Positions 45,301-51,993 of a stretch of 64,000 bases of DNA are shown one piece after another (within the stretch, counting starts at the first letter, position 1; each line of letters begins with the position of its first letter). The position numbers were made by a program, and so were the translations under genes. The notes under the pieces were generated by a model. The model had not been told where the DNA came from and did not search any database. It worked only from the letters and a program-made list of their open reading frames with translations. The stretch is from Vibrio diazotrophicus (lineage in GTDB: Bacteria; Pseudomonadota; Gammaproteobacteria; Enterobacterales; Vibrionaceae), in NCBI RefSeq assembly GCF_038452265.1, contig NZ_CP151842.1, positions 2,356,001 through 2,420,000 on the forward strand, written 5' to 3'.

Positions 45301-45712
45301 CTTTGCTTACCATCCAAATAGACTTTCCAGAGACGCCTATCTTATCAATGACCGTTCCTGCTGGAAGGTCAACGACACGGGTTCGTACATCATTGGTCGA
45401 TATTTTGTTCAGACTGCCATCTATCACAGTCCAGAAAGCATTGTTCAAGTAAACAAGTTGCTGGTAATCATTGGACAGAATGGAACCTTGCCTAGGCAAA
45501 ATGGCTTGCCCGTCAAAAAAGCGTATTTTGCCATGGACATCGTGCAGCCAAATACCCCCTGCATCACCAACGAATAAGCTTTTGGCCGCGTAGACTTTGC
45601 CTTGTGTTTGAGTTGGCAGAGGATAAAACACAGAAGGAGACTTTTCGATGGCGTTTGCTGAAAACACACCAAAGTAAAAGACAGCAAAGACAAGACACAG
45701 GATGCGATACAA
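42362..45712 (-). CDS. Membrane-bound propeller sensor with degenerate kinase-like region and AraC-type output
   Basis: 1116 residues. A signal peptide (about 1-22) is followed by a periplasmic region of two-component-regulator propeller blades (for example YWIGTENGLF, GIWIASEKGVFYYS, LWLATDDGLVKFD), then a Y_Y_Y-type Ig-like domain (about 640-725), one membrane helix (about 730-752) and a coiled coil. Residues about 798-985 resemble a kinase core, but the H-box segment reads NILLAIEPRLEKL with no phosphoacceptor histidine, and no receiver domain follows. The last 100 residues are an AraC DNA-binding domain (FQRRFKTATGKTFKEYLNEV and SYFSQRFKHHFGLSP). It looks like a one-component relative of hybrid two-component systems. 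Signal and targets are unknown. Confidence 0.85.
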   Translation of the reverse strand: MYRILCLVFAVFYFGVFSANAIEKSPSVFYPLPTQTQGKVYAAKSLFVGDAGGIWLHDVHGKIRFFDGQAILPRQGSILSNDYQQLVYLNNAFWTVIDGSLNKISTNDVRTRVVDLPAGTVIDKIGVSGKSIWMVSKDYFYTYNTQSLLLESYTLKTLTHFDKSKRVVVNDATFGISKWVLATNSGVFLSENHSFIHVPRSGDDYVETLFFSEKRREMLVGTLDGVLLVDLKNKSKDPQKIAKSHVLSIAETENEYWIGTENGLFVHSLLNQSTTKLKSNVHSAYSLKGHKIFSLVNDAQGGIWIASEKGVFYYSMFGQKFNRVLSKKLTKSGLNADIKNIAYLQGSDEFLLSMSTGVARINFNQSPRRELLYEGQVNDSVLMGNVLWLATDDGLVKFDVVHSKVVKTSLPLLLTHSKVDRIEVDSHEELWGVSGNKLWSYNTVTKVFVEYGDDWLVDAYLPATITQLKATRHNGILIGTEHGTYSIREQRITFDSASSEYGQNHSVIEDRDGNVWYASDYGVYKQQSDNGKLFSIILAEDSISPKCLMETSQGIWLSSSRGLTLYSHQGAVKKHFGEPYGLINNEFLPSVCTSSNSSVYPQLVIGSALGMAKVSAEELSVSSLPHSPVIISQIKVDDKLLSVGSPSEISVDYGRSLSLTFGALPQTVNLSLEYKLTESSPWLPIDGSQLTLDYLRPGHYQLHLRSSTTEQRNKLESYLSFHVIEPWYLSMTAFIVYVLSLISLLIFVVWWRSRMMMKANRLLKEQVDLKTSQLRHQSKIVLSNNLQLRKQIQVRHALLENILLAIEPRLEKLKLGAREANQEELETLVEEARIELEQVKNVRSDNESTTLTHNLSLVLESVVSSWSDEFSIAGMILDTEIQSRRSYVKLQQFNLDVIFNALFAEAMKRLFKNQSLVVRCYEVNGHVLVTMSDQGGSAKNVEQTMTTTSGFALNQLSDLVEQSGGEMNVYVSKEQNVVQLSWPAADIEQLETDLDSYSKCSGDNILDDTECLWLSKVEQLVVDNFSDAEFSTANVVKVLFMSERSFQRRFKTATGKTFKEYLNEVRLEKACQRLLSGEKVSQAAYECGFNDPSYFSQRFKHHFGLSPTQFIDEHQD

Positions 45713-45847
45713 AATAAGCCCTTTCTACGACCAAGAGGTTTGCGAATGTTAATTCGCGACAAAAAAGAACTCGCATTGTATAGAAAAACAGCGATAGTTG
45801 AAGGGGGAAATGAGATAAAATTTGCTTTCTCAGCGTGTATCACAAAT

Positions 45848-45872
45848 GAAAGACGATAAAAAATCGCCTTTC
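45848..45872. other. Hairpin downstream of znuA
   Basis: GAAAGACGAT and ATCGCCTTTC form a 10-bp stem with one G-U pair (extendable with ATG/CAT) around AAAAA. It lies 50-75 bp after the znuA stop; no long T-run follows, so termination is possible but not clear. Confidence 0.45.
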
Positions 45873-45923
45873 ATAGTGTGAATATCTGTAAATATCACTA
45901 AGTAATAAATGAATTACCCAAAG

Positions 45924-46808
45924 TTATTTCGCGAGACAGTCGTAATAACTGTCGCTCATAGAATGGAGAAACTCGAAGTAACTGCCTTTAGCTACAGGGA
46001 TATCGACACCTAAAGGATCGAGAACTCCCGTTTGAGCATCACTGCCTCTCACCACACTTTCAATTACTGCAGGTTGAAACTGAGGCTCAGAGAAAACACA
46101 TTTAGCTTCATTAGCAGCCAGTGCTTTACGTATGTTAATTAGAGTTTTAGCACCCGGCTTTCTGTCTGGACTGACGGTAAAATGGCCAATATTGTTCAAA
46201 CCATAATGCTGCTCAAAGTAATCATAAGCATCGTGGAAAACGTAATACGGCTTATGCTTTACTTGGTCTAGCTTCGCGGCAATTTCTTTATCTGTTTGAT
46301 GTAACGAGTTAATAAAGTCGCTCAAATTTTTGTTGTATATGTCTTTATGCGCTACATCTGAAGCAACAAGAGCTTGTGTAATCGCCTTTGCCACCTGTTC
46401 TACCTGTTCTACGCCCAACCAAAAGTGCGGGTCATGAGTTCCATGGTTATGACCATCATGTTCATGATCATGCCCCACTTCACCATAAGAACGTAGCTTC
46501 AAATCAGGTATTTCATTTAGCGTTAAGACATTGTCTTGCTGACTGAGAACTTTCTCCAAAAAAGGTTCCAGATCTTTACCGAACCAAATAACCAGAGAAC
46601 TGTGGCGAATGGTTTTGACATCCGAAGGACGAAGGGCGTAATCGTGTGGTGACGCATTGGCTGAGAGCAAAACTTCTGGCTCGGTCACTCCCAGTGTCAA
46701 CTCATGTGTAATCATCTGAATAGGTTTAATACTTGTCAGAATGGTATTTGCCCAACTAGAAAACGGTAAGACAATAAGACTCAATAAAAGAGTGATTCTA
46801 GAAAACAT
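45924..46808 (-). CDS. znuA: Zinc ABC transporter binding protein ZnuA
   Basis: 294 residues. A signal peptide ends near position 20 (SSWA). Zinc ligands include H55 in ASPHDYALRPSD, H128 in DPHFWLG and a later histidine in VFHDAYDYFEQHYG. Between them a His/Asp-rich loop, GHDHEHDGHNHGTHD (112-126), is typical of ZnuA. It captures Zn(II) in the periplasm for ZnuBC. It is divergent from znuCB with a shared Zur box. Confidence 0.95.
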   Translation of the reverse strand: MFSRITLLLSLIVLPFSSWANTILTSIKPIQMITHELTLGVTEPEVLLSANASPHDYALRPSDVKTIRHSSLVIWFGKDLEPFLEKVLSQQDNVLTLNEIPDLKLRSYGEVGHDHEHDGHNHGTHDPHFWLGVEQVEQVAKAITQALVASDVAHKDIYNKNLSDFINSLHQTDKEIAAKLDQVKHKPYYVFHDAYDYFEQHYGLNNIGHFTVSPDRKPGAKTLINIRKALAANEAKCVFSEPQFQPAVIESVVRGSDAQTGVLDPLGVDIPVAKGSYFEFLHSMSDSYYDCLAK

Positions 46809-46841
46809 GGATGTCGTATATCCTGTGGCGTTAATATTGGA

Positions 46842-46864
46842 TAAATGTTACATTATAACATCAG
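46842..46864. promoter_or_regulatory. Zur box between znuA and znuC
   Basis: The centre ATGTTACATTATAACAT is an inverted repeat with ATGTTA at 46845-46850 and TAACAT at 46856-46861, close to the GTTATAATATAAC core of Zur sites. It lies 34 bp upstream of znuA and 24 bp upstream of znuC, so one site can repress both directions when zinc is ample. Confidence 0.8.
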
Positions 46865-46887
46865 TCAATTGCAAATGAGTTCCATTA

Positions 46888-47676
46888 ATGTCAGCGCTTA
46901 TTGAGTTGCAAGATATCTGCGTAGATTTCAACCAACTCCGAGTATTAGATCGCGTCAACCTTGCTCTTTCAAAAGGAAAGATAACGACCCTTATCGGACC
47001 AAATGGAGCAGGAAAATCGACTTTAGTCAGAGTACTGCTCGGTCTTCACACACCGACTTCAGGTAATGTCGTCAAAGCTAAAAATGTAAAGATTGGCTAT
47101 GTCCCGCAGAAGCTAAAACTTAACGATACGTTACCACTCACCGTAGAGCGTTTTCTGAAACTCGCTGGTAAGTATAGTCGTCAGGAACTCACCGAAGCGA
47201 TGCGATTGGTTGGTGCTGAACATTTGGCAAAAAATGACATGCACAAGTTGTCTGGTGGCGAAAACCAACGAGTACTGCTTGCACGTGCTTTGCTACAAAG
47301 ACCTGACATCCTTGTATTGGATGAGCCAGCTCAAGGTGTGGATGTGCAAGGCCAAATTGACTTATACGATTTAATCAATACCATTCGTCAGCGTTTCGGC
47401 TGTGGTGTATTTATGGTTTCCCATGATCTTCATCTGGTAATGGCAAAAACCGATGAGGTGATTTGTTTGCATCACCATGTGTGTTGTTCCGGTACACCGG
47501 AGCACATCACCAAACACCCAAGTTATATTGCTTTATTCGGTGACCGTAGCCGAGAAACATTGGCGTTTTATCATCATAACCATGAGCACCATCATCATGA
47601 TCTTTCTGGTCAGCCAGTAAAAGGCGATGCTGGTACATGTTCTCACCACTCCCATGGTCATCATCAACATGATTGA
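46888..47676 (+). CDS. znuC: Zinc ABC transporter ATPase ZnuC with a His-rich tail
   Basis: 262 residues. Walker A is GPNGAGKST, the signature is LSGGENQRVLLARALL, Walker B is ILVLDEPAQG, and the switch histidine is in VSHDLH. It powers zinc uptake by ZnuB. The C-terminal 35 residues carry about 13 histidines (HHNHEHHHHD and SHHSHGHHQHD) and one cysteine, a possible zinc-binding tail. It overlaps the start of znuB by eight bases. Confidence 0.95.
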   Translation: MSALIELQDICVDFNQLRVLDRVNLALSKGKITTLIGPNGAGKSTLVRVLLGLHTPTSGNVVKAKNVKIGYVPQKLKLNDTLPLTVERFLKLAGKYSRQELTEAMRLVGAEHLAKNDMHKLSGGENQRVLLARALLQRPDILVLDEPAQGVDVQGQIDLYDLINTIRQRFGCGVFMVSHDLHLVMAKTDEVICLHHHVCCSGTPEHITKHPSYIALFGDRSRETLAFYHHNHEHHHHDLSGQPVKGDAGTCSHHSHGHHQHD

Positions 47677-48451
47677 ATTTCTACTTCCATCGATTCTTGC
47701 TGGTATTGGCATTGCGATTATTGCAGGACCATTAGGCTCATTTGTCGTTTGGCGCAAAATGGCCTACTTTGGCGACACGTTAGCTCACGCCTCTCTTATG
47801 GGGCTTGCGTTGGGCTTTCTTTTGGACATCAATCTTTATTTTGCGCTGCTTATTTGTTGTTTAGGATTGGCCTTCATTTTAGTAACGCTGCAAAAGCAGC
47901 AATTGGTTGCTACCGATACATTGCTCGGCATCCTGGCTCACAGCTCTCTATCGCTCGGTTTGATTGCTGTTAGTTTTCTGGACAATGTTCGTATTGATTT
48001 GATGAGTTATCTGTTCGGCGATCTGCTTGCAGTAAACCCTTCTGACCTAATCTTTATCTGGAGCGGTGTGATCATTGTAGGCGCGATTCTTTATCTGTTT
48101 TGGCGTCCATTGCTTTCAAGCAGTGTGAATGAAGAACTTGCTTCGGTAGAAGGCATCAACATTGACCTGATGCGTTTGGTACTCATGCTATTAGTAGGTT
48201 TAGTTATCGCTGTGGGCATGAAGTTTGTGGGTGCCCTGATCATGACCTCACTACTTATTATTCCGGCAGCGACCGCAAGACGACTGGCTCAAACACCAGA
48301 GCAGATGGCACTGTTTGCCTCTCTAATCGGCATCATCAGCGTCCTGTGCGGACTAACTTTATCTTGGCACTTTGACACACCAGCGGGTCCATCTGTCGTT
48401 ATCAGCGCAAGCACATTGTTTATGCTTAGCCATATCGTTAAAAGAAGTTAA
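47669..48451 (+). CDS. znuB: Zinc ABC transporter permease ZnuB
   Basis: 260 residues with about eight membrane segments, family start MIEFLLPSILAGIGIAIIAG and the GDTLAHASLMGLALG motif. It forms the inner-membrane channel of ZnuABC. I start at ATG 47669, inside the znuC end; an upstream start would lie deeper in znuC. A bidirectional terminator follows. Confidence 0.94.
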   Translation: MIEFLLPSILAGIGIAIIAGPLGSFVVWRKMAYFGDTLAHASLMGLALGFLLDINLYFALLICCLGLAFILVTLQKQQLVATDTLLGILAHSSLSLGLIAVSFLDNVRIDLMSYLFGDLLAVNPSDLIFIWSGVIIVGAILYLFWRPLLSSSVNEELASVEGINIDLMRLVLMLLVGLVIAVGMKFVGALIMTSLLIIPAATARRLAQTPEQMALFASLIGIISVLCGLTLSWHFDTPAGPSVVISASTLFMLSHIVKRS

Positions 48452-48483
48452 TGGTTTCTTTAATACCTTAGCGCTTCCAATAA

Positions 48484-48509
48484 AAAACCCAAGCCTGAGC
48501 TTGGGTTTT
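48484..48509. terminator. Bidirectional terminator between znuB and sucD
   Basis: AAAACCCAAGC (48484-48494) and GCTTGGGTTTT (48499-48509) form an 11-bp stem around CTGA. T-runs are available on both strands, so it serves both convergent genes. Confidence 0.85.
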
Positions 48510-48526
48510 CTTTATCTAAGATGAAA

Positions 48527-49399
48527 TTACCAACCAGTAACTTCACGCAGAGCTTTACCGATGTCCGCTAGGCTCTTAACCGTTTTCACGCCAGCAGATT
48601 CAAGTGCAGCAAATTTATCTTCCGCTGTACCTTTACCACCAGAGATGATTGCGCCCGCGTGGCCCATACGTTTACCCGGAGGAGCAGTAACACCCGCGAT
48701 GTAAGAAACAACTGGCTTAGTTACGTTTTCTTTGATGAACGCTGCTGCGTCTTCTTCCGCTGTACCACCGATTTCACCAATCATTACGATTGCTTCAGTC
48801 TCTGGATCTTCTTGGAACAGTTTTAGAATATCGATAAAGTTTGAACCCGGAATTGGGTCACCACCGATACCAACACACGTAGACTGACCGAAACCTTCGT
48901 CAGTAGTCTGTTTAACCGCTTCATAAGTCAGAGTACCAGAACGAGATACGATACCTACTTTACCTTTCTTATGAATATGACCAGGCATGATACCGATCTT
49001 ACATTCGTCTGGAGTAATAACACCCGGACAGTTAGGACCGATCATACGTACGCCAGTTTCTTCCAGCTTCACTTTCACATCGATCATATCGATAGTTGGG
49101 ATGCCTTCCGTGATCGTTACGATTAGCTGAATACCTGCATCAATAGCTTCTAGAATTGCATCTTTACAGAATGCTGCTGGTACGTAGATAACCGTCGCTG
49201 TAGCGCCTGTTGCTTCTACTGCTTCACGTACAGTGTTGAACACAGGTAGACCTAGGTGAGTTTGACCACCTTTACCTGGAGAAACACCACCAACCATTTG
49301 CGTTCCGTAAGCGATCGCTTGCTCAGAGTGGAAAGTACCTTGGCCGCCAGTAAAACCTTGGCAGATCACTTTAGTATCTTTGTTAATAAGTACAGACAT
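48527..49399 (-). CDS. sucD: Succinyl-CoA synthetase alpha subunit
   Basis: 290 residues. The alpha subunit binds CoA and carries the phosphohistidine (GHAGAII near 247) used in the ADP/GDP-linked conversion of succinyl-CoA to succinate. CoA motif GFTGGQGTFHSEQA is near the N-terminus and NCPGVITP follows. It forms a heterotetramer with SucC. The start overlaps the sucC stop by one base. Confidence 0.96.
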   Translation of the reverse strand: MSVLINKDTKVICQGFTGGQGTFHSEQAIAYGTQMVGGVSPGKGGQTHLGLPVFNTVREAVEATGATATVIYVPAAFCKDAILEAIDAGIQLIVTITEGIPTIDMIDVKVKLEETGVRMIGPNCPGVITPDECKIGIMPGHIHKKGKVGIVSRSGTLTYEAVKQTTDEGFGQSTCVGIGGDPIPGSNFIDILKLFQEDPETEAIVMIGEIGGTAEEDAAAFIKENVTKPVVSYIAGVTAPPGKRMGHAGAIISGGKGTAEDKFAALESAGVKTVKSLADIGKALREVTGW

Positions 49400-50565
49400 T
49401 ATTTGCCCTCCGCAGCAGCAACAACTTTTTGAGCTGCGTCAGTTAGAGACTCAGCTGCAATGATATCAAGACCAGAACTTGCAAGAACTTCACGACCAAG
49501 CTCCGCGTTCGTACCTTCTAGACGAACAACAACCGGAACGCTTACGCCAACTTCTTTCACTGCTCCTATAATACCTTCTGCGATCATGTCACAGCGTACG
49601 ATACCACCAAAGATGTTTACTAGAACGGCTTTCACATTGTCATCAGATAGGATGATCTTGAATGCTTCAGCTACTCGCTCTTTCGTTGCACCACCACCTA
49701 CATCTAGGAAGTTTGCAGGTTTGCCACCGTGTAGGTTAACAATGTCCATTGTACCCATTGCTAGACCAGCACCGTTAACCATACAGCCAACGTTACCGTC
49801 TAGAGCTACGTAGTTCAGTTCCCACTGAGCTGCGTGTGCTTCACGCTCGTCTTCCTGTGAAGGATCGTGCATTTCACGCAGTTTAGGTTGACGGTACATA
49901 GCGTTTGAGTCGATGTTGATTTTACCGTCTAGGCACAATAGGTTGCCTTCGCCAGTAATCACAAGCGGGTTGATCTCTAGTAGAGCGAGGTCGTACTGAG
50001 AGAACATTTGACCAAGACCCATAAAGATCTTAACGAATTGTTTAATTTGGTCACCAGCAAGGCCTAGTTTGAACGCAAGTTCACGACCTTGGTAAGCTTG
50101 TGGGCCTACGAGTGGATCAATCGCTGCTTTGTGAATTAACTCTGGAGTTTCTTCAGCAACTTTTTCAATTTCTACACCACCTTCTGTTGACGCCATGAAC
50201 ACAATTTTACGTGTAGCACGGTCAACAACTGCACCTAAGTACAATTCATTTGCGATGTTTGACGCTTCTTCAACCAGAATCTTAGCAACAGGCTGACCGT
50301 TTGCGTCTGTTTGGTAAGTTACTAGGTTTTTACCTAGCCACTTTTGAGCAAACTCTTTAACGCCTTCTTTAGTGTCGTGAAGTTCTACACCACCCGCTTT
50401 ACCGCGGCCACCTGCGTGAACCTGACACTTAACGACTTTTTTCGCTGTACTGATACGGCCAGCAGCTTCGAAAGCTTCTTGTGGCGTATCACATGCATAA
50501 CCTTCGGGTACAGGCAATCCAAATTCTGCAAACAGCTGTTTGGCTTGGTATTCATGCAAATTCAT
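49399..50565 (-). CDS. sucC: Succinyl-CoA synthetase beta subunit
   Basis: 388 residues with an ATP-grasp domain (start MNLHEYQAKQLFAEFGLPVP) and a C-terminal ligase-CoA domain with NIFGGIVRCDMIAEG and RLEGTNAELG. It binds nucleotide and succinate. It is coupled to sucD. A perfect hairpin separates it from sucB upstream. Confidence 0.96.
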   Translation of the reverse strand: MNLHEYQAKQLFAEFGLPVPEGYACDTPQEAFEAAGRISTAKKVVKCQVHAGGRGKAGGVELHDTKEGVKEFAQKWLGKNLVTYQTDANGQPVAKILVEEASNIANELYLGAVVDRATRKIVFMASTEGGVEIEKVAEETPELIHKAAIDPLVGPQAYQGRELAFKLGLAGDQIKQFVKIFMGLGQMFSQYDLALLEINPLVITGEGNLLCLDGKINIDSNAMYRQPKLREMHDPSQEDEREAHAAQWELNYVALDGNVGCMVNGAGLAMGTMDIVNLHGGKPANFLDVGGGATKERVAEAFKIILSDDNVKAVLVNIFGGIVRCDMIAEGIIGAVKEVGVSVPVVVRLEGTNAELGREVLASSGLDIIAAESLTDAAQKVVAAAEGK

Positions 50566-50717
50566 TTTGATATTCCGTTTGTTCTTCCTTTGAAGGAATT
50601 ATTATTTCCATAACGCTACAGTCTTGGCTGCGTTTGCGTTCGTAGGGCTTTACAAATAAGTCGTTGAAACTTAGATGAAGGCCAGATGTTGGGCAGTCTA
50701 GCCTTGGGCGCTATGGG

Positions 50718-50745
50718 CGTCTAGTCACCCTAGGGTAACTAGACG
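50718..50745. other. Strong hairpin between sucB and sucC
   Basis: CGTCTAGT (50718-50725) pairs with ACTAGACG (50738-50745); inside, ACC and GGT close a CTAG loop. On the minus strand no T-run follows, while TTTT follows on the plus strand. In a sucAB-sucCD transcript it may be a processing or attenuation site. Confidence 0.55.
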
Positions 50746-50756
50746 TTTTAGCGATA

Positions 50757-51965
50757 TTAAATGTCTAATAGCAGACGTGCAGGGTCTTCTAGTAGTTCCT
50801 TAACGGTTACTAGGAAGCCTACTGACTCGCGGCCATCGATTAAACGGTGGTCGTAAGATAGAGCTAGGTACATCATAGGTAAGATTTCAATCTTACCGTC
50901 CACTACCATCGCGCGGTCTTGAATCTTATGCATACCCAAGATTGCCGCCTGTGGTGGGTTGATGATTGGCGTAGACATTAGCGAGCCAAATACACCACCG
51001 TTAGTGATAGTGAAGTTACCACCCACTAATTCATCTACCGTCAACTTACCGTCACGACCTTTAAGTGCGAGTTCTTTGATGCCTTTTTCCACTTGAGCAA
51101 AACCAAGGGTATCCGCATCTTTAAGCACTGGCGTCACCAAACCACGAGGTGTTGATACCGCAATGCTGATATCAAAGAAGTTGTGGTAAACGACATCGTC
51201 GCCATCCAATGAAGCATTCACTTCTGGGTAACGTTTTAGAGCTTCTGTTACGGCTTTCACGTAGAAAGACATAAAACCAAGACGAATACCGTGGCGCTTC
51301 TCAAACTGGTCTTGATACTGCGCACGAAGATCCATAATAGGCTTCATGTTCACTTCGTTGAACGTCGTCAACATTGCAGTGCTGTTCTTCGCTTCAAGCA
51401 GACGCTCTGCAATACGCTTACGAAGGCGAGTCATCGGCACGCGTTTTTCGCTACGAGCTGCAACAGGTGCTGGCGCTGCTGCTTCAGCAACAGGAGCAGG
51501 TGCTGCTTTGTTCGATGCTAGGTGTGCTTCGATGTCTTCACGAGTAATACGACCGCCTACACCAGAACCTTTCACGTCACTCGCTTCTAGGTTGTGTTCT
51601 GCAAGCAGACGACGAACTGCTGGGCTTAGCGCATCGTTCGTTTCTTCAGTCAACGTCGCTTTGTGACGTTTGTCTGGAGAAGCTTCGCTTGAATCCGCAG
51701 AGTCTTTAGTTGGCTCGCCTGCAACAACTCCAGGAGTTAGGCGTGCAAGTAGTTGTTTAGAAAGAACGGTTGCACCTTCTTCTTCAAGAATCGCTTCTAG
51801 TACACCTTCTTCCGGAGCTGGTACTTCTAAAACAACTTTATCAGTTTCGATTTCAACAATGACTTCGTCACGAGCAACCATGTCGCCCGGTTTCTTGTGC
51901 CAAGTCGCGACAGTTGCGTCCGCTACTGATTCAGGTAAGTCTGGAACCAGAATTTCAATTGTCAT
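50757..51965 (-). CDS. sucB: Dihydrolipoyl succinyltransferase (E2 of 2-oxoglutarate dehydrogenase)
   Basis: 402 residues: an N-terminal lipoyl domain with the modified lysine K43 (EIETDKVVLEVPAP), a peripheral-subunit-binding domain (around SPAVRRLLAEHNLEASDVKGSG), an Ala/Pro linker and a catalytic domain with LSYDHRLIDGRE (His and Asp of the active site). It transfers succinyl groups to CoA. It follows sucA by 28 bp. Confidence 0.97.
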   Translation of the reverse strand: MTIEILVPDLPESVADATVATWHKKPGDMVARDEVIVEIETDKVVLEVPAPEEGVLEAILEEEGATVLSKQLLARLTPGVVAGEPTKDSADSSEASPDKRHKATLTEETNDALSPAVRRLLAEHNLEASDVKGSGVGGRITREDIEAHLASNKAAPAPVAEAAAPAPVAARSEKRVPMTRLRKRIAERLLEAKNSTAMLTTFNEVNMKPIMDLRAQYQDQFEKRHGIRLGFMSFYVKAVTEALKRYPEVNASLDGDDVVYHNFFDISIAVSTPRGLVTPVLKDADTLGFAQVEKGIKELALKGRDGKLTVDELVGGNFTITNGGVFGSLMSTPIINPPQAAILGMHKIQDRAMVVDGKIEILPMMYLALSYDHRLIDGRESVGFLVTVKELLEDPARLLLDI

Positions 51966-51993
51966 ATCTGTGTCTTCCTTTTACTTCTAGTTC

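Noticed and set aside
45445..45843. 132-codon minus-strand frame at the start of the AraC-type sensor gene
   Set aside because: It overlaps the true signal-peptide frame in another phase and shows no protein features.
49460..49813. 117-codon plus-strand frame opposite sucC
   Set aside because: Antisense shadow of a well-conserved gene; no start signals or similarity.
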